Shown here piece after piece: positions 44,104 to 55,356 of a DNA stretch of 64,000 nucleotides. Position 1 is the stretch's first letter. Every line of letters begins with the position of its first letter. The DNA lies in assembly GCF_022808815.1 (NCBI RefSeq), contig NZ_JAKZLC010000002.1, positions 496,001 through 560,000 on the forward strand. The letters are read 5' to 3'. The notes under the pieces are model-generated. The model ran no database searches. It was not told the DNA's origin and was given only the letters and a program-made list of their open reading frames with translations. Origin of the DNA: Geothrix paludis (GTDB lineage: Bacteria; Acidobacteriota; Holophagae; Holophagales; Holophagaceae). A program made the position numbers and the translations under genes.

Positions 44104-45588
44104 ATGGCGACTCCCCTTCGGGTACTGGTGGTGAATGACGATCCTGGAATGCGGGATGGTGTGGCCTTGAGCCTGAAACGCTCGGGCCTCGCGGTGGACC
44201 TGGCCCGGGAGGGCGCCGAAGCCCTCCGGCTGGCCCACCAGGGCGGCTACGACGCCGTGGTGGCCGATCTCCACCCGGCCGGCATGGACGGCCTCGAGCT
44301 GTCGGCCCGCCTCAAGGCGGTCGATCCGGTCCTGCCCGTCCTGCTGATCGGGGCCGCCGAAGAGCCCGAGACCGCGCGCCTGGCCGCCTTCGAAGTCCTC
44401 TACCGACCCTTCAGCGCCGACGAGCTCAGCGCCGCGGTGCAGAAAGCCGTGGCGTCCGAAGGACACCTCAAGGCCGCCGAACCCTCCGAGGCGCCCCTCA
44501 CACTCACGCAGGACCCCGCCCTCGGAGAGACCCTGGCCATGGCCCGTCGCGCGGCGGACAGCCGCGCCACCATCCTCATCCAGGCGGAGAACGGCACAGG
44601 GAAGGAGCTCCTGGCCCAGCTCATCCACGGCACGAGCTCCCGCCACGGCGGTCCCCTGGTGACCCTCAGCTGCGCGGCCCTTCCCGAGGAGGCGCTGGAA
44701 GCCGAGCTGTTCGGCGCCGAGAAAGGCGCCCACCCCGGAGCGGCCCCGAAACCCGGCGCCCTGGAGCGGGCGGAGGGCGGCACCCTGGTGCTCGATGCGG
44801 TGGACGCCCTGCCTCCCGGCCTCCAGGGCCGGCTGCTGCGGATCCTCCAGGAGCGCGCGGGCAGCGGGCGTCCCGCGCCCATGGACGTGCGCCTGATCTC
44901 GCTCACCAGCCAGGACCTCCTCGCCGAGGTGAAGGCGGGCCGCTTCTCCGAGGACCTCTACTACCGCCTGAACGTGATCCCCCTGAACCTGCCCCCGCTG
45001 CGGGAACGGCCGGGGGACCTGAGCCTGCTGGCCGAGCACTTCGCCGAGCGCTACGCGCGGGAGAACGGCCGCGAGGTGCCCGAGCTGACGCCCAGCTTCT
45101 TCGCGGCGCTGGCCCGCCACCCCTGGACGGGCAACCTGCGCGAGCTGGAGAACGTCATCCAGCGCTGCGTGGTGCTGAACCAGGGCCACCGCCTCACCCA
45201 GCAGGACCTCCACTGGCTCATGCCCACCGAGGCTTTCGAGGGCCTGCCCCAGGACTCGCCCGCAGCGGCGCCCCTCGCCGCCGGGGCGCGCCAGGCCCCC
45301 GGCGTCTCTCCGCGGCCGGACGGAAGCCCGGTCCCCGGCGCCGTGCTGGCCGATCCCCGCAAACCCCTGGTGGGCCTGCCCCTCGGCACCCCCGTGACCC
45401 TGCCCCTGGGCCTGAGCCTGCCGGAGCTGGAGCGCTTCTGGCTGCTCTCCACCCTCAGCGCCCTCCGGGGCAACCGGACCCACTGCGCCACCCAGCTGGA
45501 CATCGCCCTGCGCACCGTGCGGAACAAGATCAACGAGTACAAGGCCGACGGCTTCGCCATCCCGCCCAGCCAGCGCGGCGGCGAGTAG
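44104..45588 (+). CDS. NtrC-like response regulator with non-canonical sigma-54 motifs
   Basis: A 494-residue protein: receiver (about 5-115), AAA+ domain (about 135-365) and Fis HTH (about 440-490). The receiver keeps the phospho-acceptor Asp55, but the conserved Lys is Arg101 (YRPF) and the conserved Thr/Ser appears to be Gly (LIGAA). Walker A is AENGTGKE (160-167). The GAFTGA loop that contacts sigma-54 is GAHPGA (208-213), and the Walker B Glu is Ala232 (LVLDAVD). It is therefore unlikely to be a normal phosphorylation-driven sigma-54 activator; it may be a repressor, as TyrR or HupR-like proteins are, or a sigma-70-linked regulator. It has no partner histidine kinase nearby. Confidence 0.9.
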   Translation: MATPLRVLVVNDDPGMRDGVALSLKRSGLAVDLAREGAEALRLAHQGGYDAVVADLHPAGMDGLELSARLKAVDPVLPVLLIGAAEEPETARLAAFEVLYRPFSADELSAAVQKAVASEGHLKAAEPSEAPLTLTQDPALGETLAMARRAADSRATILIQAENGTGKELLAQLIHGTSSRHGGPLVTLSCAALPEEALEAELFGAEKGAHPGAAPKPGALERAEGGTLVLDAVDALPPGLQGRLLRILQERAGSGRPAPMDVRLISLTSQDLLAEVKAGRFSEDLYYRLNVIPLNLPPLRERPGDLSLLAEHFAERYARENGREVPELTPSFFAALARHPWTGNLRELENVIQRCVVLNQGHRLTQQDLHWLMPTEAFEGLPQDSPAAAPLAAGARQAPGVSPRPDGSPVPGAVLADPRKPLVGLPLGTPVTLPLGLSLPELERFWLLSTLSALRGNRTHCATQLDIALRTVRNKINEYKADGFAIPPSQRGGE

Positions 45589-45611
45589 GGCCAGGGCCGG
45601 TCAGGCAGCCG

Positions 45612-47624
45612 CTAGGGCCGGGGGTCCGCGGCCTCCAGCATCTCCCCGTACCGGCTGTCCCGAAGGATCCCTTCGAAGTCGCTGGAGGTGAGGATCTCCC
45701 GGATGGCGCGGACCTTGTCCTTGGCCTGGGCGTAGTAGGCCTGGGCGATGCGGAAGCCCATGAAGTAGCCGAGGTCCGCCGGATGCCCCTCGCGCTGGCT
45801 GCTGCCGTAGAGCCAGCGGGAGGCGTCCGTCCCACCCATCTCTGCCCGGAACTTCCGCCAGAGCTCCGCCTCGTGCGCGTAGCCGTAGGCGTAGGCGGCC
45901 TGGTTGAAGGTGCCCTCGGCGATGAGCGAGGCGAGGAAGTCCGCGGAGCCCTCGTGGAAGGCCTTCCCAAGCAGCGTGCGCGTCTCGTGGGTCTGCTGGA
46001 AGTGGATCAGTTCGTGGGCCACGATGCTGGGCAGGTCCGCGGGGGTGTGGAGGACCTCCCGGTGCCAGGGGCCCATCTCGTCCATGGGCACGCCGGGCCC
46101 CCCTCCGAACAGGTCGACGCCCAGCAGCAGGCCGTTGGGCGATGAGGTCCCGCCCGAGTCCAGCGCCCCCACCACGAAATAGACGTCGGGGAACATCGCG
46201 TCGGCATAGAGCGCCTTGAAGGCCCAGAAGGAGCGCCGCGCGACAGCCTCCACCCCGGCGGCCTTCAGGGTGTTCCCGCGGATGGCGGCGAAGTAGCGCG
46301 GGTGCCGCTGGATGGCGTCGAGGAGGTTGGCGGCGCTCCGGATGCGGTTCGGGATGAAGTCCTGCAGCCCGGCGCTGCCCCGGTCGAGGTACTCCCGCCT
46401 CAGGAGGCCCGCGGGATCCGGAGAGGCCGGGAGCTTTGCGTAGGCCTTCCAGAAGAGGTCCACATCGGTGGCGATGAACCGCGCCCCATCGGGATCCGAA
46501 TGGACGGCCCGGAAGCGCCGCGCGTTGGCTTCCGCCGCGGCCAGCACTCCTGACCAGCGGGGATCGGCGTGGAGCGAGGCCAGGTCGGCGTCCTCCCGGA
46601 GGGCGGCCGCCTCGTGGAAGCCCTGATCCAGGGCCTTCTGGAGCAGGCCGAAGGCGGCGTCCCCGTGCCCCGCCAGGGCATGGGCGCAGGCCCCCTGGTA
46701 GGGGTGCTGGGCGCCCTTCAACCCGGCCGCGAGGGCCCGGTCGTAGAGGTCGGCGGCGCAGGCCGGATCCTTGGCGAGGAGGGCCCGGTGCCCCTGCTGG
46801 GCGAACTCCGCCGCGGAGGGGGCCAGCGGCGCCTCGGCCTGGGCCCGCAGGGCCGCGTAGGCCTCCGCCAGGGCCGTGAGGAGGTCCGCCTGGGCGTGGA
46901 GGTCCTCCGTCCCGCGGAAGGCCGAGGAGGCATGGGGCTCCAGGGCGCGCACGGCCTTCTCCCAGACGGGCCAGGCCGGCAGGGTCCGGATGCGCCCGCC
47001 CACCATGGCGCCGAAGGCCTGGAGGAGGTAGGCCTCGCTGCGGGGTTCCGGCGACCGGCCCGGCTGGACGGCCTCCACGAAGACGGGGACGATCATGTCG
47101 GCCACGGCGGCGGGCCGGGGTCCGAAGCCCAGGCGCGCCGCGACCCAGGCCTCGCTGCCCACCACGCCCAGCGCGGAATCCGCCGGGAACCAAGTGCCGG
47201 TGACGGGGTCCCGCACCTCCAGCCAGCGATGGTCGTTGTGCCGGTAGCCGAAGACGCTGAAGCCCTTCCCGCTCTCGGCCACCTTGGCCCGGGCCGAGGC
47301 CTGGCGGCGCTCCGAGGGGGCCTGGAGGTTGATCTCCTGTACCCAGCGGGACTCGAAGCCGCCGGCTTTCAGCAGGTTCTGGAGCACCCTGGCATGGTCG
47401 GCGCAGTTGCCCATGCCCCGCGCCAGGATCTCGTCCACCGTGCGGTTCCGGTAGTCCGTGGCCACCCAGGGCATGCGCTGGTGGAGGTGGTCCACCAGGG
47501 CCCGCACCCGGGCCTCCGCCGTCCCCGGCCGCGCCAGGACGGCCATGGCCTCGGTCCGCGGCAAGGCCGGCGTCTCCTGGGCCACCAGGAGCGCGGGCGG
47601 GAGCAGCAGCATCAAACGCTTCAT
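45612..47624 (-). CDS. Exported fusion protein: transglutaminase-like domain plus gluzincin protease domain
   Basis: A 670-residue exported protein (signal peptide to about QETPA). N-terminal transglutaminase-like papain fold with a full triad, Cys74 (GNCADHARV), His132 (NDHRWLEV) and Asp149 (FPADSALG). Then a TPR-like helical middle (about 230-370), then a C-terminal domain with HELIH (His537, Glu538, His541) and a downstream FHEGSADFLASLIAEG, the pattern of the DUF2268-type metalloproteases. Two different hydrolase folds joined in one secreted chain are unusual. It follows the shorter transglutaminase-like gene with a 4-base overlap, so they form an operon. Confidence 0.82.
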   Translation of the reverse strand: MKRLMLLLPPALLVAQETPALPRTEAMAVLARPGTAEARVRALVDHLHQRMPWVATDYRNRTVDEILARGMGNCADHARVLQNLLKAGGFESRWVQEINLQAPSERRQASARAKVAESGKGFSVFGYRHNDHRWLEVRDPVTGTWFPADSALGVVGSEAWVAARLGFGPRPAAVADMIVPVFVEAVQPGRSPEPRSEAYLLQAFGAMVGGRIRTLPAWPVWEKAVRALEPHASSAFRGTEDLHAQADLLTALAEAYAALRAQAEAPLAPSAAEFAQQGHRALLAKDPACAADLYDRALAAGLKGAQHPYQGACAHALAGHGDAAFGLLQKALDQGFHEAAALREDADLASLHADPRWSGVLAAAEANARRFRAVHSDPDGARFIATDVDLFWKAYAKLPASPDPAGLLRREYLDRGSAGLQDFIPNRIRSAANLLDAIQRHPRYFAAIRGNTLKAAGVEAVARRSFWAFKALYADAMFPDVYFVVGALDSGGTSSPNGLLLGVDLFGGGPGVPMDEMGPWHREVLHTPADLPSIVAHELIHFQQTHETRTLLGKAFHEGSADFLASLIAEGTFNQAAYAYGYAHEAELWRKFRAEMGGTDASRWLYGSSQREGHPADLGYFMGFRIAQAYYAQAKDKVRAIREILTSSDFEGILRDSRYGEMLEAADPRP

Positions 47625-48799
47625 GGCCGGGCCCAGAAGGCGGCGGGATCATGGGTGATGAGGCCTCCGGCGGCATCCCGGGCGGGTCGTGGCGGGAAGC
47701 CGAGGCCGTCCAGGGTCACGTAGCGGCGCTCGGCCCGGGACTCGTAGCCGTAGGCGCTCTCCACCGGGCAGGTGATCCGCACCAGGTTCTTGGCCATGTA
47801 GGCCTTGTAGGTGGCCGGGCTCTCGGGGCGCCCGTTCCAGTTGGCGCCCTTCGAGAGCTCCAGGGGCCCACCGGTGACGAGGCGCTCGCGCACCTCGGCG
47901 ATGGCGAGGGGGCGGCCCTGGCCGTCCGTGAAATACGCCTCCATGGTGGGATCCATGTAGAGCCACTGACTCAGGTCGTTGGACCACACGGTGGTGATCA
48001 CGTGGCAGTCCGGGTCCTTCTCATCCAGGGGCTGGCAGGTGACCTGGCGGGACTTGAAGCCCATGGCAAGGTAGGCCTCGTTGAGGATGGTGGCCATCAT
48101 GCGGCAGTTGATCCCGCGCTTCTCCATGCGGCAGACCTCCAGCAGGTGCAGAGCGTTCATGGGCTCGGGGTTCTTGGAGTTGCCGTCGTGGCGGACCTGG
48201 GCGTGGACCCAGTGCATGAGGTTCACGATCCGCTCGAACTCGGGGCCGCTGCCGGCCACCTCGTCCAGGCGGCAGACCTTCCGCAGGGCCACCAGGTCCG
48301 GCGCGTCCTTGGCCTGGTAGGCGAAGGCCGGGGCCGGGCTGCCGGCGCCGGGCCCGTAGTCCTGGAAGTGCCGGAGGATCCCCACGAAGTCGCCCCGCGA
48401 GCGCACGATGCCCTCGAGCCAGAGGAAGCCCGACTCCTTCCGTAGGGGATCCAGGTCCGTGTCCGCGCTGAAGGTCGTCCAGTCCTTGAGGCCCTCGCCG
48501 ACTGCCGTGCCCAGGAAGGCCAGGGCCTCGCCGCGGCGGCCCAGGAGCGAGGCCGCGCAGGCCATGTTGTAGTGCACGCCCGCCCGGGTCTCGGCGCCGA
48601 GCTGCGTGAAGCCGGGGGACTGGGCCCGGGCGGCCAGGACCTTCAGGGCCTCCTCGAACTTCTTCTCTTTCCACAGGTCCTGGATGTGGACGTTCTCCGC
48701 CTGAAGCTCCTGAGGCGGCGGGGGCACCTGGGCCCATAGGGCGGTCGAAATGAACACGGCGAAAGCCAGGCCCAGCAGGGCCAGCCGGAATCGGCGCAT
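47621..48799 (-). CDS. Exported TPR plus transglutaminase-like protein
   Basis: A 392-residue exported protein (MRRFRLALLGLAFAVFISTALWA) with a TPR-like N-terminal part (FEEALKVLAARAQ, VHYNMACAASLLGRRGEALAFL) and a transglutaminase-like domain with Cys232 (GINCRMMA), His266 (DCHVITTVW) and Asp283 (YMDPTM). The triad is complete, so peptidase, transglutaminase or deamidase activity is possible. It is upstream of and overlapping the fusion gene; both probably process peptides in the periplasm. Confidence 0.82.
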   Translation of the reverse strand: MRRFRLALLGLAFAVFISTALWAQVPPPPQELQAENVHIQDLWKEKKFEEALKVLAARAQSPGFTQLGAETRAGVHYNMACAASLLGRRGEALAFLGTAVGEGLKDWTTFSADTDLDPLRKESGFLWLEGIVRSRGDFVGILRHFQDYGPGAGSPAPAFAYQAKDAPDLVALRKVCRLDEVAGSGPEFERIVNLMHWVHAQVRHDGNSKNPEPMNALHLLEVCRMEKRGINCRMMATILNEAYLAMGFKSRQVTCQPLDEKDPDCHVITTVWSNDLSQWLYMDPTMEAYFTDGQGRPLAIAEVRERLVTGGPLELSKGANWNGRPESPATYKAYMAKNLVRITCPVESAYGYESRAERRYVTLDGLGFPPRPARDAAGGLITHDPAAFWARP

Positions 48800-48866
48800 G
48801 GGGTCCTCCCTGTCATGGGATCCGATGGACCATTTACGGAGCGCCGGGGCGCCGGATTAGAGCGCC

Positions 48867-49805
48867 CTAGTGGGAGGCGGTCGGGTCCGCCGCCTTCCCC
48901 CGCAGCCAGGGCGGCACGGGGGTGGCGCCGGTCTCGTGGCGGTAGAAGGCGGCGGTGATCTCGGCCCCCAGCAGCAGGATGGCGCAGCTGTAGTAGAGGA
49001 AGGTCAGGCCGGCCACGATGCCCAGCAGCGAGCCGTACATGATGCCCCAGGTCATGGTGTGCCGCAGGTAGACGCCGAAGCCCCACTTCGCCAGCCACCA
49101 CAGGGCCGTGGAGATCCCCGCGCCCAGGAGGGCGTGGCGGAACTTCACGTGCAGGCGCGGGAGGTGCTGGAGCACCACCGTCACCACCACCAGGCCCAGC
49201 AGGGGCGCCAGGTAGGGCAGGAAGTCCGTCTGGCGGGCGGGCATGAACTTCCTCAGGGCGCCGCCCACCAGGAGGGCGAGGAAGATCACCAGGGTGAGCA
49301 GGCCCACCACCAGGAACGTCACCTGGCGCAGCAGGTGGTTCTTGCGGGTCTGCCGGTGCTTCTTGATGCGCAGGCCGAAGACGTGCGCCAGGCTCGTGTC
49401 CAGCTGGCTGATGCCCCAGTAGCTGCCGAAGAGCAGCACGACCCAGGACAGGCCCATGCCGCCGATCTTCTGGCTGTTGGCCACGGCGTCCACGACGAAC
49501 TCGCGGGGCAGGTAGGGCACGATCTCCTGCAGCGTCTTCAGCGTGCCCGGCCCGTAGGCGCGGCTGCCCAGGATGGCGCCCAGCAGCTTGAAGAGCAGGG
49601 TGGACAGGGGCACCAGGCTGACGATCAACCAGAAGCTGAGCCCGGCGGCGTAGCTCAGGCAGTCGTCCTTGTGGTACTTGCCCAGCACCTCCATGGTGAA
49701 GGCCCCGGCCCGGCCCAGGGGCGGAACCGCCCGGGCGATCTCAAGCCAGATCCGCTCCAGGGTGGCGACCAGGTTCGCCCAATGACCCAGGACCTTCTCG
49801 ACCAC
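48867..49805 (-). CDS. YihY/UPF0761-family inner-membrane protein
   Basis: A 312-residue protein with six TM helices. The family motifs are DCLSYAAGLSFWLIVSLVPL (about 48-67), WGISQLDTSLAHVFG and GSLLGIVAGLTFLYYSC. It starts with GTG (AGGAG upstream). Often labelled virulence factor BrkB or ribonuclease BN; the ribonuclease label is now considered wrong for this family and the function remains unknown. A small membrane gene lies 8 bases upstream on the same strand. Confidence 0.9.
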   Translation of the reverse strand: MVEKVLGHWANLVATLERIWLEIARAVPPLGRAGAFTMEVLGKYHKDDCLSYAAGLSFWLIVSLVPLSTLLFKLLGAILGSRAYGPGTLKTLQEIVPYLPREFVVDAVANSQKIGGMGLSWVVLLFGSYWGISQLDTSLAHVFGLRIKKHRQTRKNHLLRQVTFLVVGLLTLVIFLALLVGGALRKFMPARQTDFLPYLAPLLGLVVVTVVLQHLPRLHVKFRHALLGAGISTALWWLAKWGFGVYLRHTMTWGIMYGSLLGIVAGLTFLYYSCAILLLGAEITAAFYRHETGATPVPPWLRGKAADPTASH

Positions 49806-49813
49806 GGCGGCTC

Positions 49814-50014
49814 CTAGAAGCGGACGGGATGCCGGGGCAGCAGGTACATCAGCCAGGCCAGCGCCAGGCCGATGCCGATGAGACCCACCGCGTGCTTGAG
49901 GATCGAGGCCCGCGTCCGCTCCGGCCGCGTCGTCGGATGAAGGAGCCCCAGCACCAGGGAGATGCCGAGCCCCATGACGACGAAGTGGATGACGTGGCTG
50001 GAGAGAAAGCGCAT
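49814..50014 (-). CDS. Small two-helix membrane protein
   Basis: A 66-residue protein with two hydrophobic segments (VIHFVVMGLGISLVLGLL and AVGLIGIGLALAWLMYLL) separated by a basic loop (HPTTRPERTRASILKH). Starts with ATG at 50014. It is tightly upstream of the YihY gene (8 bases). No known family recognised. Confidence 0.55.
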   Translation of the reverse strand: MRFLSSHVIHFVVMGLGISLVLGLLHPTTRPERTRASILKHAVGLIGIGLALAWLMYLLPRHPVRF

Positions 50015-50021
50015 GGAATCA

Positions 50022-50091
50022 GGCTATCAGCTATCAGCTATCAGCTGTCAGCCAGGACGAGGCCGTCGCTGATAGCTGAGAGCTGACAGCT

Positions 50092-50092
<1 letters not shown>
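50022..50092. repeat. TATCAGC heptad repeat and long inverted repeat after lon
   Basis: Left arm holds four tandem heptads (CTATCAG three times, then CTGTCAG, 50024-50051). Right arm CTGATAGCTGAGAGCTGACAG (50069-50089) is its near-complement. A 17-base spacer lies between. The structure ends at the lon stop codon and can fold into a long hairpin, so it may act as a terminator or RNA stabiliser. Repeated TCAGCTA-type palindromes are common as dispersed intergenic elements in bacteria, but only one copy is seen here. Confidence 0.65.
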
Positions 50093-52506
<2,414 letters not shown>

Positions 52507-52520
52507 AGGTTTTCCCTTCT

Positions 52521-53765
52521 TCAGCCCGCGGCGGAGATGGGCTGGGAGGGCAGACCCAGCACCTCTTCCACCTTCTGGCGGGTGATGCGCAGGGACTCAC
52601 GCGAGGTGCGCTTGTCCGAAGGCAGCTCGTACATGGGCTCCAGCAGGATCTGCTCGACGAGGCTGCGCAACCCGCGGGCGCCCAGCTTGCGGGTGAGGGC
52701 CTGCTCGGCGATGGCGTCGATGGCGCCGTCCTCGAAGGTCAGGTCCACGTCGTCCATGTCGAAGAGCTTCACGAACTGCTTGGTGATGGCGTTCTTGGGC
52801 TGGGTGAGGATGGCCACCAGGGCCTCCCGGTCCAGGGGCGAGAGGCCCGCCACCACGGGCAGGCGGCCCACCAGCTCGGGGATGAGGCCGAACTTGATGA
52901 TGTCCTCGGGCTCCACCAGGCGCAGCAGGTTCTCCTTGTCCTCCTTGGACGAGGGCGTGGAGCCGAAGCCCACGGCCTTGGCCCGGATGCGCTGCTTGAT
53001 GATGTCCTCGATGCCCACGAAGGCGCCGCCACAGATGAACAGGATGTTGCTCGTGTCCAGCTGGATGAACTCCTGGTGGGGGTGCTTGCGTCCGCCCTGC
53101 GGGGGAACGTTGGCGACCGTGCCCTCCACCAGCTTCAGGAGGGCCTGCTGCACGCCCTCGCCGCTCACGTCGCGGGTGATGCTGGGGTTCTCGCTCTTGC
53201 GGCCCACCTTGTCGATCTCGTCGATGAAGACGATGCCGCGCTGGGCCCGCTCCACGTCGTAGTTGGCGGCCTGGAGCAGCTTGGTGAGGATGTTCTCCAC
53301 GTCCTCGCCCACGTAGCCGGCTTCCGTCAGCGTGGTGGCGTCGGCCATGGCCAGGGGCACGTCCAGGAAGCGTGCCAGGGTCTGGGCCAGCAGGGTCTTG
53401 CCCGTGCCCGTGGGGCCCAGCAGCAGGATGTTGCTCTTGGAGAGCTCCACCTCGGGGCCGCCCAGGGCCTTCCGGGGGGTGACGATGCGCTTGTAGTGGT
53501 TGTAGACCGCCACGGAGAGGCGCTTCTTGGCAGCCTCCTGGCCGATGACGTAGTCATCCAGAAAGGCCTTGATCTCCTTCGGGCGGCTGAGCCGGGCGTC
53601 GGGCTTGCCCAGGGGCTTGCCCTGGCGGCTCATGCGCAGCTGGAGCTGGCCCGCCTCCAGGCACTCGTTGCAGATGAACGCCTCCGGTCCCGCGAGGAGC
53701 TGCTCCACCTCGTGGGGCTCCTTGCCGCAGAAGGAGCATTTCTGCTCGCGCTTGTACTTGTTCAT
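52521..53765 (-). CDS. clpX: ATP-dependent Clp protease ATP-binding subunit ClpX
   Basis: A 414-residue unfoldase. N-terminal C4 zinc finger ([15 protein letters not shown] and FICNECLE), Walker A GPTGTGKT, Walker B VFIDEIDK, pore loop GYVGEDVE and sensor-2 region. The usual E. coli protein is 424 residues, so length is normal. clpP is absent here, so the partner is encoded elsewhere. 14 bases separate it from lon. Confidence 0.97.
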   Translation of the reverse strand: MNKYKREQKCSFCGKEPHEVEQLLAGPEAFICNECLEAGQLQLRMSRQGKPLGKPDARLSRPKEIKAFLDDYVIGQEAAKKRLSVAVYNHYKRIVTPRKALGGPEVELSKSNILLLGPTGTGKTLLAQTLARFLDVPLAMADATTLTEAGYVGEDVENILTKLLQAANYDVERAQRGIVFIDEIDKVGRKSENPSITRDVSGEGVQQALLKLVEGTVANVPPQGGRKHPHQEFIQLDTSNILFICGGAFVGIEDIIKQRIRAKAVGFGSTPSSKEDKENLLRLVEPEDIIKFGLIPELVGRLPVVAGLSPLDREALVAILTQPKNAITKQFVKLFDMDDVDLTFEDGAIDAIAEQALTRKLGARGLRSLVEQILLEPMYELPSDKRTSRESLRITRQKVEEVLGLPSQPISAAG

Positions 53766-53783
53766 GGCGGGACCTCGCCGGAC

Positions 53784-54254
53784 CTAGGCTACATCGTGAA
53801 TGGTCTTCAGTTCCAGGATCTCGAAGCGCCGGACGCCCGCCGGGATCTGAACCCGCACCTCGTTGCCCTCCTCCTGGCCCACCAGCGCCATGCCGATGGG
53901 GGAGCTGATGCTGAGATGCTGGGGATGGCCGTCGAGTTCCTCAGGAAGCACCAGCTTGAAGGTGAACTCCTCCTCGGAATCCAGGTCCAGGATCGTGACT
54001 TTGGACCCGTAGGCGGCCCGGGTCTTGGGCAGGCGGCTGATGTCCAGGCTGGCCACCTCGGAGATGCGCTTCTCCAGCGTCACCAGCTTGTTCTGGAACA
54101 TGTCCCGCTTGGCGAGGGCCTGTTCGTATTCGGCGTTCTCGGACAGGTCGCCCTGGCCGGCGGCCCGGGCGATCTCCTGGGGGATGTCCACCAGGAGGGC
54201 CTGCTTGACGGTCTTGAGTTCCTGTTCGAGCTTCGCAAGCACGTGCTTGGGCAT
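53784..54254 (-). CDS. greA: Transcription elongation factor GreA
   Basis: A 156-residue elongation factor that rescues backtracked RNA polymerase. The coiled-coil tip with the two acidic residues is GDLSENAEYE (about 41-50), followed by GSKVTILDLDSEEEFTFKLV and the C-terminal FKBP-like domain ending ELKTIHDVA. Start 54254 chosen from family length; an upstream in-frame start at 54281 would add nine residues. It is 18 bases upstream of clpX on the minus strand and just downstream of a strong terminator of the acyltransferase gene. Confidence 0.95.
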   Translation of the reverse strand: MPKHVLAKLEQELKTVKQALLVDIPQEIARAAGQGDLSENAEYEQALAKRDMFQNKLVTLEKRISEVASLDISRLPKTRAAYGSKVTILDLDSEEEFTFKLVLPEELDGHPQHLSISSPIGMALVGQEEGNEVRVQIPAGVRRFEILELKTIHDVA

Positions 54255-54279
54255 GGGGGGTGTCCTGGTAAAGGGGGTC

Positions 54280-54307
54280 AAAAAAAATGGCGGGCCGAAG
54301 GGGCCCG
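54280..54307 (-). terminator. Rho-independent terminator of the lipid A acyltransferase gene
   Basis: CGGGCC CCTTC GGCCCG (minus strand) forms a 6-bp perfect stem followed 3 bases later by eight T residues. It starts 2 bases after the acyltransferase stop at 54309. Confidence 0.9.
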
Positions 54308-54308
54308 G

Positions 54309-55289
54309 TCAGGCAAGGGGTGGTTGGATCGATTCTACCCACTCCCCGGGCGGAAGCGGAGCCGGGAGGGGATGGCCTTCCCCCGGGCGGGTCTTGAAAC
54401 GGCGGTGCATCCAGAACCACCAGCGGGGGTCCTTGCGGATCTGGGCCTCGATGCGGGCGGTCATGAGCTGGGTGGCCACCCAGGCATCCCGTGCCGCGTC
54501 CCCGGTGACGGGCACGTGGAAGGCGGGCTCGAAGCGCACGGTGGTGGTGCCATCGGGGTTGGGCCAGCTGAAGACCGGAAGCACGGGCAGGTCGTAGCGG
54601 GCGGCCAGGCTGCCGGCGGTGGAGAAGGTGGAGGCCCACTGGCCCAGGAAGCGGACGAACACGCCGCTGGTGAGGGCGTCCTGGTCCAGCAGGAAGCCCA
54701 CGCCCCGCCCCGACCTGAGGGCCTTCAGCGTGTCGCGCATGGCGCCGTCCTTGAGGATCACCCGGTTGCCGAACCGGGTGCGGAAGGCCAGGGAGATGGG
54801 CTCCAGCAGCGGGTTGTCCAGCTCCCGCCCGATGGCGTCAATGGTACGGCCGAGGCGGCTCTGGGCCAGGGCGACAGCCTCCCAGTTGCCGTAGTGGCCC
54901 GTGAGCTGGATGAAGCCCTTGCCCGCGGCCTGGACGGCATCGAAATGCTCCAGTCCCTCGACCTTGATCCAGCGGTCCAATTCCTCGGGCGTGGCGTGGC
55001 GCAGGCGGAGGAGGCTCACGAAGAGGCCCCCGAAGTGGCGGAAGCAGGCCAGGGAGAGGGCCCGGGTCTCCGCCTCGGAGAGGTCGAGATCCGCGAAGCG
55101 CAGGTTCTCCCGGACGATGCGGCGGTGCCGGGGATCCACCAGGTAGAACAGCGTGCCCGCCCCCTCGCCCAGGGTCTGGACGGTGGTCATGGGCAGGCGG
55201 CCGAGGATCCCGTCCAGCAGGCGGAACAGCCCGTACTCCAGGCGGTGCCGGAGCTTGGGTCGGGGGGTCTGCGGGGGGGTGGGGGTCAA
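54309..55289 (-). CDS. Lipid A biosynthesis acyltransferase (LpxL/HtrB-like)
   Basis: A 326-residue membrane-anchored acyltransferase. Family motifs: LTGHYGNWEAVAL (HX4E-type catalytic site, about 128-140), GRGVGFLLDQD and the C-terminal RKDPRWWFWMHRRFKTRP. It adds a secondary acyl chain to the lipid A precursor in the inner membrane. The start is TTG at 55289. Its terminator is at 54280. It is upstream of greA and downstream of the heptosyltransferase gene. Confidence 0.9.
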   Translation of the reverse strand: MTPTPPQTPRPKLRHRLEYGLFRLLDGILGRLPMTTVQTLGEGAGTLFYLVDPRHRRIVRENLRFADLDLSEAETRALSLACFRHFGGLFVSLLRLRHATPEELDRWIKVEGLEHFDAVQAAGKGFIQLTGHYGNWEAVALAQSRLGRTIDAIGRELDNPLLEPISLAFRTRFGNRVILKDGAMRDTLKALRSGRGVGFLLDQDALTSGVFVRFLGQWASTFSTAGSLAARYDLPVLPVFSWPNPDGTTTVRFEPAFHVPVTGDAARDAWVATQLMTARIEAQIRKDPRWWFWMHRRFKTRPGEGHPLPAPLPPGEWVESIQPPLA

Positions 55290-55298
55290 GTCGGCCCT

Positions 55299-55329
55299 AA
55301 AAAAAGGGGCGCCTCGGGTGACGAGGCGC
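55299..55329 (-). terminator. Rho-independent terminator after the heptosyltransferase gene
   Basis: GCGCCTCG and CGAGGCGC form an 8-bp perfect stem with a five-base loop (TCACC on the minus strand), followed by seven Ts. It is downstream of the heptosyltransferase stop (55357) and just before the acyltransferase start. Confidence 0.9.
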
Positions 55330-55356
55330 GGAAATTCAGTCTAGCAGGAACCTCGC

